DNA of 18,886 bases from JAEZKC01 sp046538945 (lineage in GTDB: Bacteria; Fibrobacterota; Chitinivibrionia; Chitinivibrionales; Chitinispirillaceae), in the NCBI GenBank assembly GCA_046538945.1, contig JBKHHW010000050.1, forward strand, positions 1 to 18,886. The letters run 5' to 3'. This document shows, one piece after another, positions 8,348 to 17,117 of this stretch (the first letter of the stretch is position 1; every line of letters starts with the position of its first letter). Both the position numbers and the translations under genes were made by a program. The notes under the pieces are model-generated. The model ran no database searches, was not told the origin of the DNA, and saw only the letters and a program-made list of their open reading frames with translations.

Positions 8348-9811
8348 ATGGGTGGTTTTTTCGGAGCAATATCAGACAGTGATGAGGTATGCAAAGCGCA
8401 TCTTTTCTACGGAACAGACTATCATTGTCATCTGGGAACACGCCGGGGCGGGCTTGTCACCTCGAACGGTTCCAGATTTACAAGAGTGATTCACGATATT
8501 TCTAACGCACAGTTCAGAAGCAAGTTCGATGACGACCTTCCCAGGCTGGAGGGTCAGATGGGTATCGGAGTGATCAGCGATCACGAGGACCAGCCGCTCA
8601 TTATCGGTTCACATCTGGGTGTCTATGCCATAGTGACCGTAGGCTATATTCAGAATGCACCGGTTCTGGCCCAGAAAGCATTCAGCAAACGTTCGGTTCA
8701 CTTTTCCGAAATGAGCGGAACCGAGCTTAATCCCACGGAACTCACCGCCACTCTGATAAATGAAGAAGCGTCCTTCGAGGAGGGCATCCAGAATGCCCAG
8801 GATCGCATCGAGGGCTCCTCCTCAATGCTCATCCTGACCACCGAAGGTATTTACGCAGCACGGGACAAACTGGGAAGAACGCCTGTTATAATCGGAAAAG
8901 GCGAAAACGGATATGCCGTCACCATGGAGACATGTGCTTTTTCAAACCTGGGCTACGAAGTGGAAAGAGAGCTTGGTCCCGGAGAGGTTGTGTTCATTTC
9001 CCGGGAAGGTATTGAGCAGAAAGTGGCCCCCGGAACGGATATGCAAATCTGTTCTTTTCTTTGGATTTACTACGGATATCCAGCATCCGACTACGAAAGC
9101 ATAAACGTCGAGCACTCCCGTTACAAGTGCGGTGCAGCTCTTGCCCGCAGAGACAACCGGGAGGTGGATTTTGTGGCAGGCATACCGGATTCGGGTATCG
9201 CCCATGCCCTGGGGTATGCTCAGGAAGCCAAGATTCCCTACAGCCGTCCGTTTGTAAAATACACCCCCACCTGGGCCCGCTCGTTTATGCCTCAGAACCA
9301 GACCATGAGAGAGCTGGTTGCCAAAATGAAACTCATCCCCATAAAAAAGCTAACCCAGGGAAAGAGGATTCTTTTCTGTGATGACTCCATCGTGCGGGGG
9401 ACTCAGCTTAAAGACACTCTGCAGAGAATATATGACTACGGCGCCAGGGAAATACACATGCGCCCGGCCTGTCCGCCACTTCTGTTCGGATGCAAATATC
9501 TCAATTTCAGCCGTTCCAAATCGGAAATGGATCTGGCCACCCGCAGAGCCATCCGGGATCTGGAGGGGAACAGCGATTTTCGCATAGAAGATTATCTGGA
9601 TGAGAAATCGGACCGTTACCAGGCCATGATCGAAGCCATTCGGACCAAAATGGGATTGACCACTCTTTCTTTTCAATACCTGGATGACATGATCGACGCC
9701 ATAGGTCTTCCCAAAGAAAAGCTTTGTACATATTGCTGGAACGGGTGTGAAAAGAAAAGTAAATGCATGAAAAAAACAACCATTTCAGAAAAGGAAAGTA
9801 CCGATGCCTAA
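8348..9811 (+). CDS. PurF-like protein with a degenerate glutaminase domain
   Basis: 487 residues with the two-domain layout of amidophosphoribosyltransferase: an Ntn-type glutaminase fold (about 1-230), then a phosphoribosyltransferase domain. The PRPP loop is intact (DDSIVRGT, 345-352), and four cysteines sit where Bacillus-type PurF holds its 4Fe-4S cluster: Cys235, Cys382, Cys460 and Cys463 (CTYCWNG). The glutaminase half is not catalytic by inspection. The N-terminal nucleophile Cys is Gly2 (MGGFFG), the HNRYST segment that carries the catalytic Arg is replaced around residues 71-78, and AHNGN is replaced by TVGY near 97-100. It therefore probably does not hydrolyse glutamine. It could use free ammonia, take nitrogen from a partner, or catalyse another PRPP reaction. 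The 3' end overlaps the second carB by 8 nt. I recall similar MGGFFG proteins annotated simply as PurF in anaerobes; that is unverified here. A true purF lies 3.2 kb downstream, so this is a paralog and not the only copy. Confidence 0.85.
   Translation: MGGFFGAISDSDEVCKAHLFYGTDYHCHLGTRRGGLVTSNGSRFTRVIHDISNAQFRSKFDDDLPRLEGQMGIGVISDHEDQPLIIGSHLGVYAIVTVGYIQNAPVLAQKAFSKRSVHFSEMSGTELNPTELTATLINEEASFEEGIQNAQDRIEGSSSMLILTTEGIYAARDKLGRTPVIIGKGENGYAVTMETCAFSNLGYEVERELGPGEVVFISREGIEQKVAPGTDMQICSFLWIYYGYPASDYESINVEHSRYKCGAALARRDNREVDFVAGIPDSGIAHALGYAQEAKIPYSRPFVKYTPTWARSFMPQNQTMRELVAKMKLIPIKKLTQGKRILFCDDSIVRGTQLKDTLQRIYDYGAREIHMRPACPPLLFGCKYLNFSRSKSEMDLATRRAIRDLEGNSDFRIEDYLDEKSDRYQAMIEAIRTKMGLTTLSFQYLDDMIDAIGLPKEKLCTYCWNGCEKKSKCMKKTTISEKESTDA
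9791..9798 (+). promoter_or_regulatory. Ribosome binding site of the second carB, inside the PurF-like gene
   Basis: AAGGAAAG lies within the last codons of the PurF-like gene, 5 nt before the ATG at 9804. The upstream stop codon (9809-9811) falls inside the new gene. This arrangement favours translational coupling of the two proteins. Confidence 0.75.
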
Positions 9812-12800
9812 GCGTAAAGACATTCACAAAGTTATGATCATCGGATCTGGTCCTATAATAATCGGCCAGGCGTGTGAGTTCGACTATTCCGGAACTCAGG
9901 CCTGCAAAGCTCTCCGTGCGCTTGGGTATGAAATCGTCCTGGTGAACTCCAACCCCGCCACTATCATGACCGATCCGGAAATGGCCGACATCACCTACAT
10001 TGAACCGCTCAACATTCCCACCCTCACCCGCATCATAAGGAAGGAACGCCCGGATGCACTTCTTCCCAATCTGGGCGGCCAGAGCGGTCTCAACCTGTCA
10101 CTTCAGCTTGCCAGAGAGGGAATACTGGAAAAGTACGGGGTAAAGGTGATCGGGGTCGACATCGACGCTATCGAGAGAGGGGAAGACCGGACCATCTTCA
10201 AAGAAACCATGACCAGACTGGGAATCGAAATGCCCAGGAGCGAGGCTGTGTACAATTTGGAGGATGCCGAGAAGATTGCGTCCGAACTGGGTTATCCGGT
10301 TGTCATCCGTCCAGCATATACTATGGGCGGCACCGGCGGAGGCCTGGTCTATAATGTGGATGAACTCAGAACTGTTGCCGGCAGAGGACTGGCTGCAAGT
10401 ATCATAAATCAGGTTCTGATTGAAGAGTCGGTTCTGGGCTGGGAAGAGCTGGAGCTTGAGATTGTCCGCGACGCCAGGGGCAAGATGATTACCATCTGTT
10501 TTATCGAAAACGTGGACCCCATGGGTGTTCACACGGGAGACTCTTACTGCACCGCCCCCATGCTCACCATTTCTCCCGAAGTCCAGAAACGCCTTCAGAA
10601 ACATGCCTACGACATCGTGGAGTCCATAAAGGTGATCGGCGGCACGAATGTACAGTTCGCTCACGATCCCGAAACCGGCCGCATCGTCATTATTGAAATA
10701 AATCCCCGTACCTCCCGTTCCTCAGCATTGGCATCTAAGGCAACCGGATTTCCGATCGCACTCGTATCGGCCAAGCTTGCCTCCGGGATGACTCTGGATG
10801 AAATCCCCTACTGGAAATCCGGAACACTCGACAAATATGAACCATCAGGAGATTATGTCGTTGTGAAGTTCGCCCGCTGGGCATTCGAAAAGTTCAAAGG
10901 CTCCCAGGATAAGCTCGGAACCCAGATGAAGGCTGTCGGGGAGGTCATGAGCATCGGCAAAAACTACAAGGAAGCACTGCAGAAAGCAATCCGTTCGCTT
11001 GAAACAAACCGGTATGGATTGGGGTTCGCCAGAGATTTCAACTCAAGACCGCTTGATGAACTCCTTGACCTGCTCAAAGAAGCCTCAAGCGAACGGCACT
11101 TCATACTGTACGAAGCTCTCAGAAAGGGTGCATCCATCGAAGAGCTCCACTCCATTACCAAAGTGAAGGAGTGGTTCCTCCGGGAGATGAAGGAACTGGT
11201 GGATATGGAGGAGAAGATCATATCCTGCAGAGGTAAAGACATTCCTCGCGAGCTTCTTGAAGAAGCGAAAAAATGCGGGTTCGCTGACCGCTATCTTGCC
11301 ATGCTGCTTCAGAAGCAGGAGAGCGAAATCAGAAAACAGCGTATTGGTCTGGGCCTTGTCGAAGGGTGGGATTCTGTTCCGGTAAGCGGAGTCGATAATG
11401 CCTGTTATTACTATTCCTCGTTCAACAGCAAAGAAAAAATACAAACCGGGACAGGCCGCAAAGTAATGATTCTGGGAGGCGGCCCCAACCGTATCGGACA
11501 AGGGATAGAGTTTGATTACTGCTGTGTGCACGCTGCATTTGCACTCAAAGACGCCGGTTACGAAACCATAATGGTCAACTGCAACCCTGAAACAGTATCA
11601 ACCGACTACGACACATCCTCCAGACTCTATTTCGAACCGCTTACAGTCGAAAACGTTCTCAGCATCTACGAAATGGAAAAACCCGAAGGAGTCATTGTTC
11701 AGTTCGGCGGCCAGACACCGCTCAACTTGGCCAAACAACTCGAGGAAGCTGGCGTAAAGATACTGGGTACCGTGCCTGATATTATTGATCTGGCAGAAGA
11801 CCGTGATCATTTCGGAAAGATGATGGAGGAGCTTGAAATCCCCATGCCTCCCTCCGGAATGGCAGTTTCACATGAGGAAGCACTGGAGGTGGCACAACGG
11901 ATAGGATATCCGGTAATGGTGCGCCCGTCTTATGTGCTCGGCGGGCGCGGCATGGAAGTGGTCTTTGATGACGAAATGCTGAAGACATACATGGAACTGG
12001 CCGTAGATGTAACACCGGAGAGACCGATTCTCATTGACAAATTTCTGGTAAACGCCATTGAAGCGGAAGCCGATGCTCTCAGTGACGGCGAAGAGGTGTT
12101 CATTCCAGCCGTTATGGAACATATCGAACAGGCTGGAGTTCACTCGGGAGACAGTGCCTGTGTGATTCCTCCTGTGACTATCCCCCCCGAACAAGTGGAT
12201 ACCATCCGCGAATACACAAGAAGAATTGCCCGGGCCATGAAGGTCGTCGGGTTGATGAATATGCAGTACGCGATTGCAGACGGCACAGTTTATGTACTCG
12301 AGGCCAATCCGCGCGCATCCCGCACGGTACCGCTTGTTTCAAAGGTATGCAACCTGCAAATGGCCAGATCTGCAACAGAGATCATGATGGGCAAGAAGCT
12401 CTCTGAGCTGGGTCTTGTAAATCAGGACATTCCTCATTATGGTGTGAAGGAGGCCGTTTTTCCTTTCCATATGTTCCCGGAGGTCGACCCGGTGCTCGGA
12501 CCGGAAATGCGTTCCACTGGAGAGGTTCTGGGAATGGCCGAAGATTACGGACTCGCCTTCTTCAAGGCACAGGAGGGTGCAAACCAAACCCTTCCTCTCG
12601 AGGGCAATGTTCTGATAAGCGTTTCGCAGGCAGAGGAGATCGTCTCCGACATCGCCACCAAATTTGTAAAACTGGGTTTCGGCATTTTCGCAACTGAGGG
12701 AACTCACGAATTCCTCAAGCAACATGGTGTGAAAAGCAAGCTAGTCAACAAACTCCACCAGGGCAGACCAAACATTCTGGACCTGATTGCCAACAAGGAG

Positions 12801-13040
12801 ATTCAACTTATAATCAACACCCCGATCGGCAAAAAGGGAAAATATGACGATTCATACATACGCAAATCAGCAGTCAAGCACAGACTGCCTTACATTACAA
12901 CCCTGGCCGCTGCGGCTGCAGCAGTAAATGGAATAGCCGACCGCTCAGCCAAGTCCGTAACCACCCGTTCTCTTCAGGAGTATCACCGCTCCATCGAAAA
13001 AGTTCCTGAAGAGAAAGACACTCTGGAAAGTGTAAACTGA
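9804..13040 (+). CDS. carB: Second carbamoyl-phosphate synthase large subunit
   Basis: A full-length CarB paralog of 1078 residues, clearly diverged from the copy at 1665. All first-half catalytic positions are kept (Arg129, Arg169, His243, Glu298, Asn300, Arg302). The second half keeps GGGPNRIGQGIEFDYCC (about 558-574) and HSGDSAC (780-786). The allosteric domain has ATEGT, VNKLHQGRP and IINTPIGKK, nearer to the E. coli nucleotide site than the first copy. Distinctive changes include LPNLGGQSGLN instead of LPTMGGQTALN, and a run of alanines at 1035-1040. No frameshift or missing block is seen, so it should be an active synthetase. It has no adjacent carA. It may share the CarA encoded at 447, use free ammonia, or work with the PurF-like protein whose gene overlaps its start by 8 nt. 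Canonical purF follows after 15 nt. Possible roles include an arginine- or purine-responsive CPS; the sequence does not decide. Confidence 0.93.
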   Translation: MPKRKDIHKVMIIGSGPIIIGQACEFDYSGTQACKALRALGYEIVLVNSNPATIMTDPEMADITYIEPLNIPTLTRIIRKERPDALLPNLGGQSGLNLSLQLAREGILEKYGVKVIGVDIDAIERGEDRTIFKETMTRLGIEMPRSEAVYNLEDAEKIASELGYPVVIRPAYTMGGTGGGLVYNVDELRTVAGRGLAASIINQVLIEESVLGWEELELEIVRDARGKMITICFIENVDPMGVHTGDSYCTAPMLTISPEVQKRLQKHAYDIVESIKVIGGTNVQFAHDPETGRIVIIEINPRTSRSSALASKATGFPIALVSAKLASGMTLDEIPYWKSGTLDKYEPSGDYVVVKFARWAFEKFKGSQDKLGTQMKAVGEVMSIGKNYKEALQKAIRSLETNRYGLGFARDFNSRPLDELLDLLKEASSERHFILYEALRKGASIEELHSITKVKEWFLREMKELVDMEEKIISCRGKDIPRELLEEAKKCGFADRYLAMLLQKQESEIRKQRIGLGLVEGWDSVPVSGVDNACYYYSSFNSKEKIQTGTGRKVMILGGGPNRIGQGIEFDYCCVHAAFALKDAGYETIMVNCNPETVSTDYDTSSRLYFEPLTVENVLSIYEMEKPEGVIVQFGGQTPLNLAKQLEEAGVKILGTVPDIIDLAEDRDHFGKMMEELEIPMPPSGMAVSHEEALEVAQRIGYPVMVRPSYVLGGRGMEVVFDDEMLKTYMELAVDVTPERPILIDKFLVNAIEAEADALSDGEEVFIPAVMEHIEQAGVHSGDSACVIPPVTIPPEQVDTIREYTRRIARAMKVVGLMNMQYAIADGTVYVLEANPRASRTVPLVSKVCNLQMARSATEIMMGKKLSELGLVNQDIPHYGVKEAVFPFHMFPEVDPVLGPEMRSTGEVLGMAEDYGLAFFKAQEGANQTLPLEGNVLISVSQAEEIVSDIATKFVKLGFGIFATEGTHEFLKQHGVKSKLVNKLHQGRPNILDLIANKEIQLIINTPIGKKGKYDDSYIRKSAVKHRLPYITTLAAAAAAVNGIADRSAKSVTTRSLQEYHRSIEKVPEEKDTLESVN

Positions 13041-13055
13041 AAGGACATATGAACA

Positions 13056-14435
13056 GTGTTGGAAGAATTGCATGAAGAATGTGGGGTTTTCGGAGTGTTC
13101 AATCACCCCCAGGCCGCTCACCTGACATACCTGGGGCTCTACGCCCTTCAGCACCGCGGTCAGGAGAGTTCCGGAATCGCGGTATCCGATTCGAACCGTA
13201 TATCCGTTCACAAGGGTATGGGCCTTGTCAGCCATGTATTCAAACGTCAGCAGACTCTTGACAGTCTCAAGGGCAGCATATCTGTCGGACACAACCGCTA
13301 TTCCACAACCGGCTCCTCCCACCTGGACAATGCTCAACCGATACTGATCGACTTCAGAGCGGGCCAGATCGCAGGTGCCCACAACGGCAACCTCACCAAC
13401 GCCGACTCACTCAGAGAGTGGATGGTCAATGACGGTTCCATTTTCATGTCCACCACAGATACAGAAGTTATTATGCATCTTCTGGCCCGCTCCAAACGGG
13501 AGTCGGTTGACACTATGATCCTGGATGCGCTCTCCGGCATCAAGGGGGCATACTCCGTTCTGTTCATGACAAACGATGCGCTCTACGGGGCGCGCGATCC
13601 AAGGGGGATCCGTCCGCTTGTGCTGGGTGAAGCAAACGGAAGCTATTTTCTCTCCTCCGAAACGTGCGCATTTGACCTGATCGGTGCGAAAATGATCCGG
13701 GAGGTGCTGCCGGGAGAGATGATCAAAATCGACACGGAGGGGATCACCAGCTACCAGATACCCACCTTTGAAACCGGTGTAGAACCAGCCCACTGCGTTT
13801 TCGAATTCATCTACTTCTCCCGCCCCGATTCCTTTGTCTTCGGGAAAAATGTGGACCGGGTGAGGCGCAAGCTGGGCCATCAGCTGGCAAAAGAGCACCC
13901 GGTGCCCGATGCCGATGTGGTCATAGGAGTTCCCGATTCCGCCACTACCGCCGCCCTGGGCTTTGCGGAAGAATCCAAAATACCTTTCGACATAGGCCTG
14001 ATCAGAAATCACTACGTGGGCAGAACGTTTATCCACCCTGCCCAGTCGGGAAGAGATTTCGGAGTAAGGATAAAGTTCAACCCCGTCAAAGGTGTGCTCA
14101 AGGGCAAAAAGGTGGTCATAGTTGACGATTCAGTGGTCCGCGGAACCACCATGAAAAAAATCATACGACTTATAAAAACAGCCGAACCGGCGCAAATACA
14201 CCTCCGCATATCCTCCCCACCCATCAAAGGTCCCTGCTACTACGGGATCGACATGCCCAACAAAAACGACCTCATCGCATGCGGAAAATCGGTTAAGGAG
14301 ATCCGGGACTTTCTGGAGGTCGATTCCATGGGTTACCTGTCAATCGAGGGAATGCTTTCCGTAGTGCCGGAACCACGGTCCCATTTCTGCGCCGCCTGCT
14401 TCAACGGCTGCTACCCTATTCTTCCGGGAAGGTAA
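13056..14435 (+). CDS. purF: Amidophosphoribosyltransferase (canonical PurF)
   Basis: Catalyses the first committed step of purine synthesis: PRPP plus glutamine gives 5-phosphoribosylamine. It has 459 residues, as expected for Bacillus-type enzymes. A short propeptide (MLEELHEE) precedes the catalytic Cys9. The glutaminase residues Arg81 (GHNRYSTTGS), Asn110/Gly111 (AHNGNLTN) and Asp135 are all present. The PRPP loop is DDSVVRGT (357-364), and Cys247, Cys394, Cys445 and Cys448 match the 4Fe-4S ligands, so the enzyme is probably oxygen-sensitive and processed at its N-terminus. The start is GTG, with AAGGA (13041-13045) 10 nt upstream; the TTG at the next codon is an alternative, and an in-frame stop just upstream excludes anything longer. 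An ATG at 13049 is out of frame and leads to only eight codons. Last gene of the + strand run. Confidence 0.96.
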   Translation: MLEELHEECGVFGVFNHPQAAHLTYLGLYALQHRGQESSGIAVSDSNRISVHKGMGLVSHVFKRQQTLDSLKGSISVGHNRYSTTGSSHLDNAQPILIDFRAGQIAGAHNGNLTNADSLREWMVNDGSIFMSTTDTEVIMHLLARSKRESVDTMILDALSGIKGAYSVLFMTNDALYGARDPRGIRPLVLGEANGSYFLSSETCAFDLIGAKMIREVLPGEMIKIDTEGITSYQIPTFETGVEPAHCVFEFIYFSRPDSFVFGKNVDRVRRKLGHQLAKEHPVPDADVVIGVPDSATTAALGFAEESKIPFDIGLIRNHYVGRTFIHPAQSGRDFGVRIKFNPVKGVLKGKKVVIVDDSVVRGTTMKKIIRLIKTAEPAQIHLRISSPPIKGPCYYGIDMPNKNDLIACGKSVKEIRDFLEVDSMGYLSIEGMLSVVPEPRSHFCAACFNGCYPILPGR

Positions 14436-14445
14436 TCAGCCTGCA

Positions 14446-16170
14446 CTATTTGAAAAAGACCTGAATACCCATGGCGGTTCTCTCCACGAACTGAGGAAGA
14501 CGCTTCTTCTTCCACATGTTCACCAGAGGATAGATTAAAGCGGTGGCTCTGAGGATTATCAGTCTGTCGATTATCCTGTACTGGGGTTGGGAACGCACAG
14601 CCAGGTCGAAAAGCAATTTGATCAGTCTCTTGTTTACTTTCACAGGTGAAAAGTCGCATTCGATGTGGAAACCCCGCGGATGTTTTTCTTCATACTCCTT
14701 TTTCAGCTTTTCCAGTCTGGCTGTTATGGCCGGATTCCAACTTGAAAGAAAAAACTCCCGCGCGGCTGCAATGATCTCAAAAGTGTCGTACATGAAATCA
14801 AGATTATGATTCTTTATGCCCGATTCCTGAGCCAGCTTCTTCATATGCTTGATTCTGTAAAGAGTCCGGTACCCATCATGAATCGCCTCTTTTCTCTCAT
14901 GCACAAGTCTTCTGAGCAGCTTGCGCATCGTGTGGTTTATAATGATAGTATCCCAGACAACCCACAAAAGAGGCGGAACACGGCTCCGTCTGAAATACAT
15001 TCGACGACAGGAAAACTCCGGAAGATACCAGAGCTCCTTCACAACCCGGTCGGACAGACGGAGAAGACTTAAAAGCCCCTTGGAATTGATATCAAGCTTC
15101 CTTACTGAAACAAAATCCCGAACCGCATCCTCAACCGTCACCCTGTCCTTGAAAAGACGAAGTGTGACATACGCATTGACCTCGTTCCACAGATTGCCGT
15201 CTATGAATGACAGACCCCCGAAATGAGACCAGCCGCCTGTCTGGCACCAAACTGTCACCCCCATAACGTTCTGACACATCGATAAATATGAAAACAGTTT
15301 TTCATAATCATATCCTATAAAGGAAGGGAATTCCCCGAACCCCTCATATTCCCTTCTGGCCTGAACCTCTATGATCTTGTTGAGAGGCGAGTCGAAAAAA
15401 AGACGGTTGAAGTTCAGGTGTCTGAAAAAGTCACTTTCTCCGTACTTGAAGGACACCGCGAGGTGATCGCTTGAAATATGCCCAAAAGCCTTATGATAGG
15501 TATCCCGATTCCAGATGAGATCTCCGATACGGAACGCACCGAGAGACCACGTACGGATTATCAGCAGCTTGTCATGGCGCTCGAAAATGGGAAGCATGAA
15601 CCTGATGAACGTCCTGAGCTGCTTTGGAGTCTTTACAATCAGTCTGCTGGTGAAATCGCCGTCCACATCCACTCCGTCGCATTCCCCGAACCGAAACACA
15701 ATACCGCTTACTTGTGGAAAATCATTGAAACAGTTCTTCACCGCCCTGCCCATCAGTTTGAGAACGGAGTTGAATTTCATCTCGGTCGCAGACCTGATCT
15801 CCTCGTTGAAAAACATCACATCACTGTTGATGAACACCCCGAGTCCGTACTTCTCAGCCTCCGATAGAAGCGCCCTGTAAAACAGCCTGTAATCCTCCCT
15901 CTTTTCCTTTTGCTTCTGACTGTAGAAGGCATACACGGTCATATGAGCCAGATCATCGAGAGTAATGGTGTCAAACCCTATATCAGAAACTTTCCCGCAG
16001 TACTTTGAAAACGCCTCAAGAATCGCTTCACACTTGCCTTTATCGAGCCTCCCCCCCCTGTTGTCAAGGCTCGAAAAAGGTATCTTTGACCAGTTCTGTT
16101 CCTTGCCCTTCTTTTCATGTATGAAAAAGGGCGCTATGGAATCCACCATGTGCAGTTTACGGTTGTACAT
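14446..16170 (-). CDS. Putative cytoplasmic GH67-like (alpha-glucuronidase-type) TIM-barrel protein
   Basis: 574 residues with no signal peptide or membrane segment. I do not recognise a named family at once, but segment order matches the GH67 alpha-glucuronidase barrel: GIVFRFGECDG (156-166) where GH67 has its ADSEG acid loop, LLIIRTWSLGAF (202-213), AVSFKYGESDFF (238-249) like the VKNGPIDF strand, and IIEVQARREYEGFGEF (266-281) like EFQITQEYLGQ. By this alignment Glu163 would be the acid and Asp247 and Glu274 the base pair, with 27 residues between the latter two against 28 in GH67. The C-terminal 230 residues are mostly helical and basic. It is shorter than GH67 enzymes (about 670-730) and seems to start directly at the barrel, lacking their N-terminal domain. 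GAGG stands close before the ATG. The function is inferred from motif spacing only; another retaining or non-catalytic barrel remains possible. It lies downstream of the phosphoesterase on the same strand and converges on purF. Confidence 0.5.
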   Translation of the reverse strand: MYNRKLHMVDSIAPFFIHEKKGKEQNWSKIPFSSLDNRGGRLDKGKCEAILEAFSKYCGKVSDIGFDTITLDDLAHMTVYAFYSQKQKEKREDYRLFYRALLSEAEKYGLGVFINSDVMFFNEEIRSATEMKFNSVLKLMGRAVKNCFNDFPQVSGIVFRFGECDGVDVDGDFTSRLIVKTPKQLRTFIRFMLPIFERHDKLLIIRTWSLGAFRIGDLIWNRDTYHKAFGHISSDHLAVSFKYGESDFFRHLNFNRLFFDSPLNKIIEVQARREYEGFGEFPSFIGYDYEKLFSYLSMCQNVMGVTVWCQTGGWSHFGGLSFIDGNLWNEVNAYVTLRLFKDRVTVEDAVRDFVSVRKLDINSKGLLSLLRLSDRVVKELWYLPEFSCRRMYFRRSRVPPLLWVVWDTIIINHTMRKLLRRLVHERKEAIHDGYRTLYRIKHMKKLAQESGIKNHNLDFMYDTFEIIAAAREFFLSSWNPAITARLEKLKKEYEEKHPRGFHIECDFSPVKVNKRLIKLLFDLAVRSQPQYRIIDRLIILRATALIYPLVNMWKKKRLPQFVERTAMGIQVFFK

Positions 16171-16382
16171 GACGCCTCGTTTCTGTTCTCTTCGGGAATT
16201 TGGCTTTTTTTAATGGCCTGGCAGCCGGATCTGACCCGAAAATATAAATCCGATGTGTTTGGATACTGTAAGCAGGAGGTTCAGAAGTTGTGAGCACAAT
16301 TAAAGCGCACCGCTACAGGTGACTCAACACCTCTTGCCGAAAGCAACAGATCGAAATGTGAAACGGAACAGAAAAAGCAGAA
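16171..16382 (-). other. Spacer between the phosphoesterase and the GH67-like gene
   Basis: This 212-nt gap contains two small inverted repeats: AGGTG (16317-16321) with CACCT (16328-16332), and AGCG (16304-16307) with CGCT (16311-16314). Read on the - strand they follow the phosphoesterase stop and are succeeded by a TTTAATT stretch, so they might act as a weak terminator. I found no convincing promoter for the downstream gene and no RNA gene. Confidence 0.3.
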
Positions 16383-17114
16383 CTATCGTCCTTCGGCCAG
16401 TCGGTTGACCAGAAATTCAGGCATTCTGATTTTCTTCATCTTGGCCTGGGTCTTCGCATAATCGTAGGATACCCTCTGAAGCTCGAACATTCCCTTTTCG
16501 GTATCGAGAATTCCATAAGAGGAACGGGGATCTCTGTCTCTGGGTTGACCGACACTCCCGATATTCACCAGGAGTCGTACTCCGCTTCTGTCCCTGTAGT
16601 CGATCGACTTTTCCTGATGGACGAAAATCTCTTCACCTTCCAGAACAATGATCATGGGAATGTGAGTGTGGCCCACCAGACAGATGCGGTTGTTGAAGAA
16701 CTGAAAATTGAATGCGGCCTCTTCAAGAGAAGTTATGTAGTACCACATATTGGGTTCATACGGTGTCGCATGAACCAAGGTCATTATATCCTTGGTCTTT
16801 TTTACAGGAAGAGAAGCCAGCAATGAACGGTTTTGAGAGGAAAGTGTGGCCGAAGTCCACTCGATCGCTATCTTTGCGTGAATATTGAAATGCTGAGTCG
16901 TAAGGAGTTCAACTGCGGCAGCATCGTGATTTCCCAGAAGAATAACCGGACAGCGCTTGGAAACCAGCTCGACACATTCGTTGGGATTAGCCCCATAACC
17001 GACAACATCACCCAAACAGATAATCTCATCGATATTTTTCTGGTCGATGTCCTTGATTACTGACTCAAGCGCCTCTAAATTGGCATGGATATCTGAGATG
17101 AAAGCAAATCTCAT
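16383..17114 (-). CDS. Calcineurin-like metallophosphoesterase
   Basis: A 243-residue cytoplasmic phosphoesterase with every motif of the dinuclear-metal family in order: SDIHANLEAL (Asp8, His10), GDVVGYGANP (Asp36), GNHD (Asn62, His63, Asp64), His115 in LVHATP, and GHTH (His149, His151). The later segment VNIGSVGQPRDRDPRSSYGILD is typical of the small YfcE/PrpE-like bacterial group (COG0639). Substrates in this group vary (phosphodiesters, dinucleoside polyphosphates, phosphoproteins), so none is assigned. The gene begins 3 nt after the FHA gene stops, indicating one transcript and perhaps a shared phospho-signalling role. It is of ordinary length with no missing metal ligand. Confidence 0.9.
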   Translation of the reverse strand: MRFAFISDIHANLEALESVIKDIDQKNIDEIICLGDVVGYGANPNECVELVSKRCPVILLGNHDAAAVELLTTQHFNIHAKIAIEWTSATLSSQNRSLLASLPVKKTKDIMTLVHATPYEPNMWYYITSLEEAAFNFQFFNNRICLVGHTHIPMIIVLEGEEIFVHQEKSIDYRDRSGVRLLVNIGSVGQPRDRDPRSSYGILDTEKGMFELQRVSYDYAKTQAKMKKIRMPEFLVNRLAEGR

Positions 17115-17117
17115 GAA

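Noticed and set aside
7716..8441. 241-codon open frame on the - strand opposite pyrG
   Set aside because: It lies antisense to a certain gene and crosses the pyrG/PurF-like junction. It is a shadow of the codon pattern on the + strand.
13049..13075. Eight-codon reading frame just before purF, as a possible leader peptide
   Set aside because: The ATG is only 3 nt from the AAGGA site, the peptide has no run of regulatory codons, and no attenuator hairpin follows.
13407..14036. 209-codon open frame on the - strand opposite purF
   Set aside because: It is antisense to well-conserved purF coding sequence, with no ribosome site or recognisable domain.
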